Positions 11,401-20,689 of a stretch of DNA of 64,000 bases are shown here, in pieces. A model generated the notes under the pieces. It was not told the DNA's origin, did no database searches, and saw only the letters and a program-made list of their open reading frames with translations. A program made the position numbers and the translations under genes. Source of the DNA: Lunularia cruciata (taxonomy: Eukaryota > Streptophyta > Marchantiopsida > Lunulariales > Lunulariaceae); assembly GCA_948567375.1 (NCBI GenBank), contig OX419762.1, positions 38,235,034-38,299,033 of the forward strand, read 5' to 3'. How positions within the stretch are numbered: the first letter of the stretch is position 1; each line of letters opens with the position of its first letter.

Positions 11401-14033
11401 TAGTGTTGTAGTTGTGCTATCAATTTGAGAAGTTGTATGTGTTTATGACCATACATTAAAGTATATTCACATTGATGGCGTTGTTGATGTACATATCCAA
11501 GGAGATCAAAAGAAGCTTCACAACTTCAAAAACACATACGTTGAACTCCAAGGTTATGATTGAAATGTAAGTGAATCAAGAGGTTCAGATGAGATGCATC
11601 TTAAGATTCTAGAGCTAAAAGGAGATTACATTTCTTTTACCATTCAAGACATGCATTGGGTTATTGGAGCAAGTGATACCTTGTGTTTGTAGCAACTTTG
11701 TGTAAGAAGGGTTGTAAATTCAATTTGGATAGAATTAGTGTAGATTAGATTCTTTCATCAAGAAATATTCTCATATATGGAAGACTCAAGAGTTAAGTTT
11801 GCATTATGCTATGTAAGATTGAAGAGATTCAATCATAGCAAGTACAAACATAGCTAGTTGCACACTCATAAGATGACATCAAGTTAGCACATGCATCAAT
11901 GCATACAATCTGTGAAGCAAAATATTTGGGTTGATTGGTTAGTCATCAAAGGAGATAAGGGTAAATTACCTACATGTAAGTCATGTATTGTTGGTAAGTC
12001 ACATTGCCACCCATTTCCAGATAGACATAAGCATGCATATGTATTTTGGACATTATAGTATCAGATAATGGATATCTTGATATGACTAGTTTTGGTGTAA
12101 CTAAATGGCTAGCTATGACGATTGATGAATATTTTGGTTGTACTAATTTAACTTTCTTTCAATTAAAGGACCAATTGTAGGTTTGCCTACAAGACTTGGG
12201 AAACAAAGGTTCAAAGAAAGACTCATAAGAAGGTGAAGTCTGTTGTCACTGATCAAGGGTCAAAATTTCTAAACCATTAAGAGCTTCATATACACTTCAA
12301 GGCTTAAGGGATTCAACATATGGTGTCTCCAACATACACGCATGAGATTTTGGGGACGATAGAGCATATGATGTGCAAAGTCTTTTGAATGAGTATGCAA
12401 ACTCTTGGATGATGCAAATTTGAGTTGCCAATATTGGGCTTTTGTGGCCTTGTTTGTAACATGAACTCAAAATAGACTACCATTAGCTAGATTGGGTGGA
12501 AAAAAAACCATATGAAGCAATTGTTGTTAAAAAACCCTTTGTCTCCTATGCTCATTGATTTGAATGTTTAGCTTGGTATCATATATTGAAGGAGAAACAT
12601 CAGAAACTTGATGTAAAATCACAAAAGTGTATTTTTGTTGGATATTCAAAGGTTGCCAAAATGTACAAGATCTTTGACCCCAAAACTAAGAAAGTGGTTC
12701 TTAATAAAGATGTGTTGATTCTTAATACCAATGTAGATATGAAAAGTCCTAAATCCCTATCAAGTGATGGGGAAATAAAGGATGAATCAAAAAATGGTGA
12801 TAGTTTTTTCCATGTTTTAGGTTGGAGAACCAAACACAGAGCTTGAAACGACAAGGCAATGAAGGATCTGAAATTGAAGAACCTTCCACAATTCAGATGC
12901 CAAAAAATGGAAGAGAAGAACCTATCCAACAAAGGCAAGTAGAGACACCACGACTACAACATCATAGCAATGGTGTTGATCTACCAAACATTTTTCAAGG
13001 TAGAAGACAACATAAAACTCCATGGGATGGAGATGATAATTTTGTGAGAGTTGATCTTGACCTTCCAATTGAGATTGTGGATGTTTTTCATGTTGGATCC
13101 AGTACAAAAACTGTCAAGCAAGCCATGAAGTCATGTTTTAGCAAGGAATAAGAACTTGTCATGAAGGAAGAGCTTAACTCCCTTAAGGGGTATGATACTT
13201 GGGAATTCTTATATCTTCCAAATGATAGAAAGGTGAATGATAAAGAATGAACTTTTCATAAAAAGCTTCCAAGTGATTGGCCATCAGATTGTTTCAAAGC
13301 AAGTCTAGAAGCAAAGAAGAAGTCTAGAAGCAAAGCTCTCAAGCAGAATATCATATTGATTATCATGAAAATTTTGCACTTATAACTTGTCCTTACAAAA
13401 TTTGCATATTTGTTGTTATTGTTGCTATACTAGAATGGAGTGCTTTGCAAATTGATGTTGTTTCAATTTTATTTTTTTAGAGTTGAAGAAATATTTCCAT
13501 GAAGATTCTTGGGGGTTAGATTTTCCATTTGAACACAAAGGCAAGGTATTGTGACCAGTGAAGATTTTGTATGGTTTAAAGCAAGTTTGCAAAGGATGGA
13601 ATGAGCATCTAGACTCATCCTTCTTAGATCTTGGTTTGAAAAATTCATAATCTGACCCTTGCTTGTACTTGAAATTTGTGGGTGATTCAGCTATAGTTCT
13701 CATTGTCTATGCGGATGATGTTTTAATCAAAGACAAGAATTTTGAGATTCTTGTTAGACACAAGGAGGAGTTGCACAAACATTACAAGATGAAGGATCTA
13801 GATGAACTTAGAAATTGCTTTGACTTAAATTTCTTACAAAGTAAGGATATGAGTATTATATCTTCAGCCAAGCCAAATAAATTTCTCAAAAATTGGAGGA
13901 TTTTGGGATAGAGAATGCAAAGACAATCGCAACACCAATTGAGAAAGTTAATTTCAATAAGCATCCGAGAAATAAGATGTTGGATGCAAATGGAATAAAG
14001 CTTTATCAGGAGGCTATGGGCTCTCTAATGTAC
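11401..14033 (+). pseudogene. copia-1 pol 5' part (protease, integrase, RT)
   Basis: The integrase C-terminal segment is clearest at 12586-12760 (KEKHQKLDVKSQKCIFVGYS, then KVVLNKDVL). An acidic linker follows (12822-13151). RT motifs appear at 13663-13911, with the catalytic box VYADDVL near 13710, and the RT-to-RNase H connection at 13893-14033 ends in GSLMY at the element B insertion point. Stops and frameshifts separate all these pieces. Confidence 0.7.
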
Positions 14034-14769
14034 TATAATACTCCAAGGACAAGAGAAGAGAGAAAATACAGATTTCACACTCAATCCTCCGATACCCCAA
14101 AGGATCACCTTCTCTTTATTATATAAACAAAGAGGATCTCCTCCAAGGAAGCTCCACCATAGGATTAGGCATACAGATAGGTGACATGTCAGCAATCTCC
14201 ACCCTTGGATTACTTACTTGGATGGGTGACATGTCAGTCCTGGTCCTATCTGGTTGGTCAAACAAGCTTTGACAAGAGGGAATCTTTTAGGGAATCTTCC
14301 TATAGGAATCTTAGAATCATATGGATGAGGTACCATTGGAAAGCTCTCAACAAGACAAAGCAGGGGAAGGAAAGGCCAGCCTTTCCTTTGTTGGGGGGGG
14401 GGGAATCTGCACATTTTCAAGGCCTAATTCATCCGTTTAGGCCAAAATTACCTTCAAAGATTTCAAGCATATTTTGGTTCCTACTCTATTAGAAAAGTCC
14501 CCTTTTGGTGAAACCTCTTTCTGATCTATTTAGTCCATCATGTAAAACATCCATCCAGATGTTACCAAACCAATTTTCACCTTTAAATCATATGTCTAGC
14601 TATTGATTCTAAGGTTTTCAAGTCTATTTTGATTTCTACCATAATAGTAGAAGTACTCTTTTGGTGATACTTCTATTTGATCTATTTTGACCATCATGTA
14701 TAGCATCATTCTAGATGTTACCAAACCAAATTTCACATCTAGATCATATGGCTAGCTCTTGGTATTACA
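14034..14769 (-). repeat. element B 3' LTR
   Basis: 736 bp, reading TATAATACTCCAAGG at its left end (a mutated TGTAATAC) and ending GGTATTACA on the plus strand. It matches 26218-26958 and 29517-30253 along its length. It contains an internal duplication of about 154 bp (from about 14473 and again from about 14627) and an 11-base G run at 14393-14403. On the minus strand it follows a purine-rich tract. Confidence 0.92.
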
Positions 14770-14879
14770 GACCACCCTCCTTTTAAGACACAACGTCCTA
14801 GTTGTACAATTGTTGCTCAAACGCTTGCACCAACACCGGTGCATGTGTCAAATTGGAGTAGACTCCCATGTTGCTTCAT

Positions 14880-15404
14880 AGAGGAGGTAGCCTTTCCACT
14901 ATACTAGATAGTCCACCTGCGGATGGCGAGTACCACACATGCGTTTTTGGAGAATACGCTCCACTTCATATTCCTCCATGCCATCAATGAGTGTTGGACA
15001 AGGTCAAATGTCTTGTGTGGAATGACATTGGCCTGATCGGGGAGCATATCTTCATAGTAGGGAAACATGGAACACTAGATGGATCTTCATGTGTGGTGGT
15101 AGCTCGAGGTGATAGGCCACAATGCCGACTTGACGAAGAATCAAGAAAGACCCAATAAAACGAGGTTTGAGCTTACAAGGTCCAACTAATGTGAGGTTGC
15201 TTGTCAATAGCCACACCTGATCCCCAACATTGAACTCCATGTGCCTACAGTGTGCATCAACATACTGCTTTTGTCAATTTTGTGCAATTTGTAATCTATG
15301 CTTGGCGCTTTCCACACCTTGTTGGATTCTAGAAACAAATGTGTCGATTGCATCGACCTTGGTAGCCACCGGACGGATCTTCATGAAGCTAGAAGGTGTG
15401 AAGG
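14880..15404 (-). pseudogene. element B integrase C-terminus and chromodomain
   Basis: This is the downstream half of the integrase broken by chromovirus-1. The minus-strand frame resumes directly at 15404 with TPSSFMK, joining YGEHPF at the other side of the insertion. It continues through one stop into MEFNVGDQVWLLTSNL (15240 downwards), a GPY/F-like module with HLVFHVSLL, and a chromodomain-like tail near 14990-14890 (EEYEVERIL, then WKGYLLYEATWE). A stop lies within the chromodomain. Chromodomains of this class are thought to guide integration to chromatin. Confidence 0.8.
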
Positions 15405-15479
15405 TGTAACAATATGGAGTTTAGTGACGAAGTTAGTCGGGCTTACGAAGTAGAGAATAAGCCAAAATAGCCTAGAATA

Positions 15480-15696
15480 TTCTAGAAGCATCTAAGAAGC
15501 TTCTTAGGAAGCTTCCCAACTAGTTAACTTGCGCCCTAAGCAGGTAGCTTCTAGAAGGAAGCTTCTAGAAGCTTCTAACTAGCTTAGCTTGCACGCCAAG
15601 TAGGCGGCTTCTAGAAGGAAGCTTCTTGAGAAGCTTCCTAGTTAACTTGGCTTGCACTCCAAGAAAGTGGCTCAAGGAAGCTTCTTGAGAAGCTTC
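15480..15696 (+). promoter_or_regulatory. heat-shock element cluster in LTR
   Basis: Eight GAAGCTTC modules and four TTCTAGAA modules, i.e. inverted GAA/TTC units with 2-nt spacing, the consensus bound by heat-shock factors (nGAAnnTTCn). At 15558-15575 four units are contiguous: GAA-gc-TTC-ta-GAA-gc-TTC, preceded by TTC-ta-GAA at 15549-15556. Two blocks (about 15619-15638 and 15677-15696) have the gapped form GAAgcTTCttgaGAAgcTTC. The cluster ends 19 bp before the TATA box. Heat responsiveness is inferred by analogy with the Arabidopsis ONSEN LTR. Confidence 0.8.
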
Positions 15697-15715
15697 AAAG
15701 GTCTGGTATGCTACC

Positions 15716-15723
15716 TATAAATA
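15716..15723 (+). promoter_or_regulatory. LTR TATA box
   Basis: TATAAATA in the chromovirus-1 5' LTR. The same word is found at the corresponding place in the 3' LTR and chromovirus-2. It would set transcription start roughly 30 bp downstream. Confidence 0.75.
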
Positions 15724-15828
15724 TGAAGGCCGAAGCTCATGCTAGGCATTCGGAGTTTTCCCTCATTCAAGTGTCCCAATGTGAATTTCCATTCTCCTAT
15801 TTCTCTCCTTGGTTTCGGTCTTTTACAT

Positions 15829-15840
15829 TGATATCAGAGC
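15829..15840 (+). promoter_or_regulatory. chromovirus-1 primer-binding site
   Basis: TGATATCAGAGC, one base from the initiator-Met tRNA PBS that chromovirus-2 keeps intact (34591-34602). It starts one base after the LTR end. Confidence 0.9.
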
Positions 15841-15849
15841 AAGAATGGG

Positions 15850-16998
15850 ATGGATGGAATTTATGGACCACCAAATCCACTTCCGCCAAACCATTGGGAC
15901 TTTCATGTCCAGATATTACCAAAGCATCGTTTCACACAGTTCATCACCTCACGCTTTGGGCAAGATTTTCTACATATGATCACCGTGTCAGAGGAACCCT
16001 TGATACTTCCAGTTGTGACTTATGGAGAACGGTGGACGTGTTGTATCTATGTGTTAATCAACTAGATAAATTGAGGGTAGTGGATTAGGGTAGTAGCAAT
16101 GGCCGCAATACCGGATGTTATCCTTGCAATGCAACAACAAATCGAGCATCTTACTCGATTGTTGGATGAACGAGACCAGCAACGACGAGAACAGATAGAC
16201 AGAGCGCCAGTTCGAGATGGAGAAGATCGCATTCGATTTCCGAAACCCAAGGTGTTTGAAGGCAAGAATGTTCCAGGCACAATGGAGAATTTTGTGTTTG
16301 ACTGTGAACGTTACTTTGAAGCCACCAATCTTCAAGACGAGCGGAAACAAATTCTCTTGGCTTCTAGCCAGTTGGATGGCGTGGCAAAACTTTGGTGGCG
16401 ATTCCGAGTAGAAAGAGCTGAACAACAAATTGTTACACCAATTTTGACATGGGCAGAATTCAAGGATGCAATACTTGGTCGATTTCAGACTATAAATGCC
16501 ACCCGAGCTGCATGAGATAAATTGGCGGAGTTGAGGCAGATTGGTTCGGTGAGAAGCTACATCACACAATTTCAGAATATCATCATGCAAATTCCAGATA
16601 TCCAAGAAGGTGAAGTTCTGGATCGATTTGTGCGAGGATTGAAGTCACGAACCAGATTGGAGGTGACCATGCGAGAGCCACAGAACGTAGAAGAAGCCAT
16701 GCAATTGGCTGAGCGTTTTGATTCCTTAGTTGCAACAACTTGGTCTCGACCTCGACCTACACAAAACCTACCCGTACCACAAGTGGAAGAACCGGTACCA
16801 ATGGAGATTGATGCTATCCAGCGAAGACCACTTGGCACAGCAGATAGAGAAAGATTACGACAAAATGGAGGTTGCTTTTATTGTCGCCAGTTGGGGCATC
16901 GCATTGCTGAATGTCCACTCAAGAATGGACGACCTCGACAAGTTGCCCAAGTGGAGGTTGTGGAGCGGAATGATCCGGGAAACGAGGAATCCCAGTAG
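15850..16998 (+). pseudogene. chromovirus-1 gag (two in-frame stops)
   Basis: The frame opens with MDGIYGPPNPLPPNHWDFHV nine bases after the PBS. It meets TAG at 16063-16065 (CAG in chromovirus-2), restarts at 16099 (MAAIPDVILAMQQQIEHL), meets TGA at 16513-16515 (CGA in chromovirus-2) and continues to TAG at 16996-16998. The central part is a retrotransposon Gag domain (KPKVFEGKNVPGTMENFVF; LASSQLDGVAKLWW). The zinc knuckle CFYCRQLGHRIAEC fits CX2CX4HX4C. It would form the nucleocapsid. Because the leading 71 codons are conserved in chromovirus-2, where they read straight into the later Met, the true start is probably 15850. Confidence 0.88.
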
Positions 16999-17052
16999 GA
17001 GATTTTGAGCCGCCTACTGGAGCTTGATTAGTTCCAATGGGATTGAAGGCTC
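16977..17052 (+). promoter_or_regulatory. candidate -1 frameshift signal at gag-pol junction
   Basis: The heptamer GGGAAAC (16977-16983) is in the correct register (gag codons GGA AAC). An 8-nt spacer follows, then stem CCAGTAGG (16992-16999) pairing with CCTACTGG (17013-17020); the gag stop TAG lies in the stem. Loop GAGCC (17007-17011) can also pair with GGCTC (17048-17052), giving a possible H-type pseudoknot. In chromovirus-2 heptamer, spacing and stem persist, and the stem differs by one compensated pair. A 1-nt deletion just after the stem in chromovirus-1 puts pol out of the -1 frame. Confidence 0.75.
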
Positions 17053-18847
17053 GACCTATGCAAGTTTGCTTCACTTGCAAGGTATGATATCTAATCGGGG
17101 TTGTAGAATTTTGGTTGATTCTGGAAGTTCAGAGAATTGCATGTCTATGCAAGTGGCAAAGGAATTGGGTATTCCTATCAGGCTAGTGATTGGAAGTAGT
17201 TTGATGATGGCGGATGGTAGAAAGGGTTCTGCATTCCGCACCTTGCATCCTGTTACCTTCAAGATTGGGAAGGAGTATTTGGAGTGTATGAGGTTCGTAG
17301 TGGCACCTCTACATTATGATATCATTCTAGGTCTACCTTGGCTTGAATGTCATAAGGTTCAATTTGATTGGACCCGACACCAAATTCAAGTACAACTCCA
17401 AGGTAGGAATTTCCGATTAGGTTGTCTGGCACCTCTGAGTAAGACACCTAAGAATAGTCAATCCCAAGATGGGAAGTTTGTCGAGAAGGTAGCCATAGAG
17501 CAAATCTGGAAGGGAGATGAGTCCCAAGATGGGAAGTTTGCCAGGAAGGCAACCATGGAGCAAGCTTGGAAGAGAGATGAGTCCCTAGAAGGGAAGTTTG
17601 TGAATGAAGCAGCCATAGAGCAAGCTTTGGAGGACGATAAGTCTGTATTCGCGGTGTAGATCAAACCAATTGCACAAGAACAATCTGAGGAGGGCCAAGT
17701 GCCGCATCAAGCAATGGTTGATCGGATAGTTCAGGAGTTTGCAAATGTGTTTCCAGATGATCTGCCAAAGGGATTACCCTCCGATCGAGGTATGCCCTTC
17801 AAGATCGAGTTATTGCCAGGGAGTACTCCAGTGAGTAGACCAATCTATCGGCTCTCACCAAAGGAGTTGGAGGAGTTGCGAACAACACTTACGGAGTTGT
17901 TGGAGAAGGATTTCATACGACATAGTACCTCTCCATGGGAAGCACCGGTACTATTTGTTCCAAAGAAGGATGGAGGACTTCATTTCTGTATTGATTATCG
18001 TGGGCCCAATAAGCAAACCGTGAAGAATGCATATCCCTTGCCTCGGATCGATGACCTGCTTGATCAACTAAGTGGAGCACACTACTTTTCCAAGCTGGAT
18101 CTTCGTAGCGGCTATTGGCAAATTCCTATTGAAGGAGAGGACGCGCAAAAGACTGCTTTTCGCACAAGGTATGGACATTTTGAGTGGAGAGTTCTACCTT
18201 TCGGACTTACTAATGCTCCAGCAGTCTTCATGGATCAGATGCATCGAGTGTTGGAGGGACTATTGGATCGGTCCGTGGTGGTGTTCTTAGATGATATCTT
18301 AATCTATAGCAGGACAGAGGCAGAACATGTGAATCATGTGCGAGAAGTCCTAAGACGACTACGACAGTGGAAATTTTACTGCAAGAAGTCAAAGTGTGCT
18401 TTTTGGCAGAAGGAGGTTACCTTCTTGGGTCATAAGATCTCATCAGAGGGGATCAAGATGGAAGAAGAGAAGATCAAGGCCATTACTGATTGGCCTACCC
18501 CGAAGGATGCTACAGAAGTACGAGCATTCAATGGACTGGCCAGTTTTTACCGACGGTTCATCCACTATTATGCTCACCTGGCTGCACCATTGACTGACCT
18601 CTTGGGAAAGAACTTGAGCTTCCAGTGGACCACCAAGCATGAAGAAGCATTCCAGAAGTTAAAGCATATGGTGTCTTCAAGACCTATTCTTCAACCATAT
18701 GATCCTCAACTACCTTGTGTGGTTGATTTTGATGCTTCTAACTTTGCAATTGGAGCTGTGTTGCAACAAGAATTTCCAGATGGACTACATCCGATTGCCT
18801 TTGTGTCTCGCCGACTAAATACAGCGGAAAGAAATTACTCTGCTTGA
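17009..18847 (+). pseudogene. chromovirus-1 pol: protease and reverse transcriptase
   Basis: The pol frame opens after TGA at 17006-17008. Retropepsin-type protease: RILVDSGSSENCMSM near 17104 (catalytic Asp in DSG) and DIILGLPWL near 17320. A linker of three 20-residue repeats follows (17462-17641), then TAG at 17657-17659 where chromovirus-2 has TGG. RT starts around 17699: [27 protein letters not shown], and the catalytic box [12 protein letters not shown] near 18280-18310. RNase H begins [17 protein letters not shown] (about 18720) and the frame meets TGA at 18845-18847. The product would copy the RNA into cDNA in cytoplasmic particles. Confidence 0.92.
17462..17641 (+). repeat. three 60-bp coding repeats between protease and RT
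   Basis: Three in-frame 60-bp units begin at 17462, 17522 and 17582 and encode 20-residue repeats of the form S-x-x-GKF...EQ...D(E/K). All three units are kept in chromovirus-2 at 36211-36390, so the triplication predates both insertions. Charged and probably flexible; function unknown. Confidence 0.9.
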
Positions 18848-19075
18848 GATCGGGAACAACTTGCAATGGTATATGCCACCAAGGTATGGAGGCATTATCT
18901 CTTGGGGAAACAAGTGATCATGCGAACTGATCACAAGCCATTGTTGCAGACCTTACACTTGGAGCACATGAAGAGCCGGCATCATCGATGGGAAGAGCAA
19001 CTCCAATTGTTTGACATCAAACTTGAGTACAAACCAGGTCGGTTCCATGTCATTCCCGATGCTCTATCACGATGA
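18848..19075 (+). pseudogene. chromovirus-1 RNase H, second half
   Basis: This continues the same frame after the stop at 18845. It reads DREQLAMVYATKVWRHYLLG, then RTDHKPLLQTL (catalytic Asp region of the Ty3 RNase H) and ends KPGRFHVIPDALSR followed by TGA at 19073-19075. The DALSR end is the usual RNase H/integrase border of gypsy pol. RNase H would degrade the RNA strand during cDNA synthesis. Confidence 0.9.
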
Positions 19076-19081
19076 CCTGAT

Positions 19082-20689
19082 TTGAAGGATCTTCCTTTTA
19101 TCACGGTGGCAATTACAATGGTGTCCATTGACCCTAAGGTCCACAATGAGTTTCAATCAGCTCTACAACAAGATCCCTTCTTCCAAATGGTACACGGTCG
19201 TCTGACAGCATGCGACAAGGAGTACAACACCTTCTCCTTCAAGGAAGGCCTTTTATTCCATGCAGACCAGATCTATGTTCCAGCCAAAGGTGATCTTCGA
19301 CTTGTGCGCCTTCAAGAAGCCCATGATTTACCAATAGCTGGTCACATGGGAGTGGACAAGACCTTGGGCACCCTCCAACGCCAATGGTGGTGGCCCAACA
19401 TGACAAGAGATGTTCGAGACTTTGTCCGATCATGTGAGAGTTGCCAACGGAACAAGGCCAGCAACCAGAAGCAGAGTGGACTCCTTCAACCACTCGCCAT
19501 TCCATCCGCTCGTTGGGAGCATGTGAGCTTGGATCTCATCACATCCTTGCCAAAGACAAAACAAGGAGACACCGCCATCGTGGTGTTTGTGGATAAGCTT
19601 AGTAAGCAAATCCACTTGGCACCAACCTGTGATACCGTGGATGCTCCAACCTTAGCACAAATCTACTTCGACAATGTCTTCAAGCATCATGGCATGCCAC
19701 GCGTACTCATCTCCGACCGTGATCCTCGCTTTACCGGGAAGTTTTGGCAAGCACTCTTTCAGATACTCGACACCAAGCTTGCTTTGTCCACGGCCTATCA
19801 TCCTCAAACTGATGGACAAACTGAACACGCCAATCGTACATTGGAGGATATGTTGCGGGCCTTTGTCAATGTCCACCATACCAACTGGGATGAATGTCTT
19901 GCAGTTGCAGAATTTGCCTACAACAATTCCAAACAGGCAAGCACTAGATTTTCTCCCTTCTTTCTCAATTTTGGCCAAGATCTGCTTGTTCCAGATTCTC
20001 TTCTTGCTCCACCTCCCTCTCAGGTTCCTCATACTTCTACATTCTTGACCACTATATCCCGCTCTCTCCAACAAGCCAAGTCTCACCTCCTTGTTGCTCA
20101 AAATCGCCAAAAACAATATGCAGACCATCATCGTCGTGATCTCACCTTTGAAGTTGGTGATAAAGTCATGCTATCCTCTAGTAACCTCCCTCTCCCACTT
20201 GATACCCAAGTTCGTAAACTTGCTCCTAATTGGATAGGACCCTTTGATATCACCCACATTATCTCTCCTGTTGCTTATCGTCTTGCCTTACCTTGTCACA
20301 TGCGTATCCATCCTGTCTTTCATGTTTCCAAGTTGAAACCCTTTGTTCCTAACCCTTCTTCCTTTTCCTCTCGAGTCCAACCTCCCCCTCTTCCTATCCC
20401 TATCAATGATCATGAGGAGTACGAAGTTGATCGTATCCTTGCGCGTCGCCATATTCAACGAGGCCGTCGCCAACACACGGAGTACAAGGTCCTTTGGAAA
20501 GGGTATCCCCTTCATGATGCCACATGGGAACCTCTTTCTCACCTCCAGAATGCACAGATGGCCATCAAGGAATTTGAAGCTTCACTGGCGACGAGGACGT
20601 CACCAACTAGCGGCGGGGGAATATGTAACAATATGGAGTTTAGTGACGAAGTTAGTCGGGCTTACGAAGTAGAGAATAAGCCAAAATAG
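19082..20689 (+). CDS. chromovirus-1 integrase with chromodomain
   Basis: The longest open stretch of the element (535 codons from the first Met), originally the C-terminal part of pol. Zinc-binding HHCC region: AGHMGVDKTLGTLQRQWWWP with SCESCQRNK. DDE core: LDLITSLPKTKQGDT, SDRDPRFTGKFWQALF and TAYHPQTDGQTEHANRTLED. GPY/F module: KLAPNWIGPFDITHI. Chromodomain: EYEVDRILARRHIQRGRRQ then YKVLWKGYPLHDATWEPLS. It would insert cDNA into chromosomes, the chromodomain steering it to modified histones. The frame passes through the PPT and stops inside the 3' LTR (TAG 20687-20689). The stop at 19073 isolates it from upstream pol. Confidence 0.9.
   Translation: MKDLPFITVAITMVSIDPKVHNEFQSALQQDPFFQMVHGRLTACDKEYNTFSFKEGLLFHADQIYVPAKGDLRLVRLQEAHDLPIAGHMGVDKTLGTLQRQWWWPNMTRDVRDFVRSCESCQRNKASNQKQSGLLQPLAIPSARWEHVSLDLITSLPKTKQGDTAIVVFVDKLSKQIHLAPTCDTVDAPTLAQIYFDNVFKHHGMPRVLISDRDPRFTGKFWQALFQILDTKLALSTAYHPQTDGQTEHANRTLEDMLRAFVNVHHTNWDECLAVAEFAYNNSKQASTRFSPFFLNFGQDLLVPDSLLAPPPSQVPHTSTFLTTISRSLQQAKSHLLVAQNRQKQYADHHRRDLTFEVGDKVMLSSSNLPLPLDTQVRKLAPNWIGPFDITHIISPVAYRLALPCHMRIHPVFHVSKLKPFVPNPSSFSSRVQPPPLPIPINDHEEYEVDRILARRHIQRGRRQHTEYKVLWKGYPLHDATWEPLSHLQNAQMAIKEFEASLATRTSPTSGGGICNNMEFSDEVSRAYEVENKPK
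20608..20623 (+). promoter_or_regulatory. chromovirus-1 polypurine tract
   Basis: A G-rich run (GCGGCGGGGGAAT) lies directly before the 3' LTR start TGTAACA at 20624. It primes plus-strand cDNA synthesis in this class. The equivalent in chromovirus-2 is GGTGGGAGAAT. Confidence 0.8.

Larger units (their letters stand above)
15405..15827 (+). repeat. chromovirus-1 5' LTR
   Basis: 423 bp from TGTAACAATATGG to CTTTTACA, with canonical TG...CA ends. U3 carries a cluster of heat-shock-type motifs (15480-15696) and a TATA box at 15716-15723. It is identical to the 3' LTR except at position 15810. Related LTRs occur at 34179, 38814 and 43549. Confidence 0.97.

Noticed and set aside
17009-17659. Pol as an independently started ORF from the Met at 17024
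   Set aside because: The protease core begins close to this Met, and the slippery site, stem and -1 continuity seen in chromovirus-2 fit a Gag-Pol fusion better.
16513-19075. TGA stops read as recoding or an alternative genetic code
   Set aside because: The phosphate carrier gene uses standard codons, and the same positions that can be compared are sense codons in chromovirus-2; mutation explains them.
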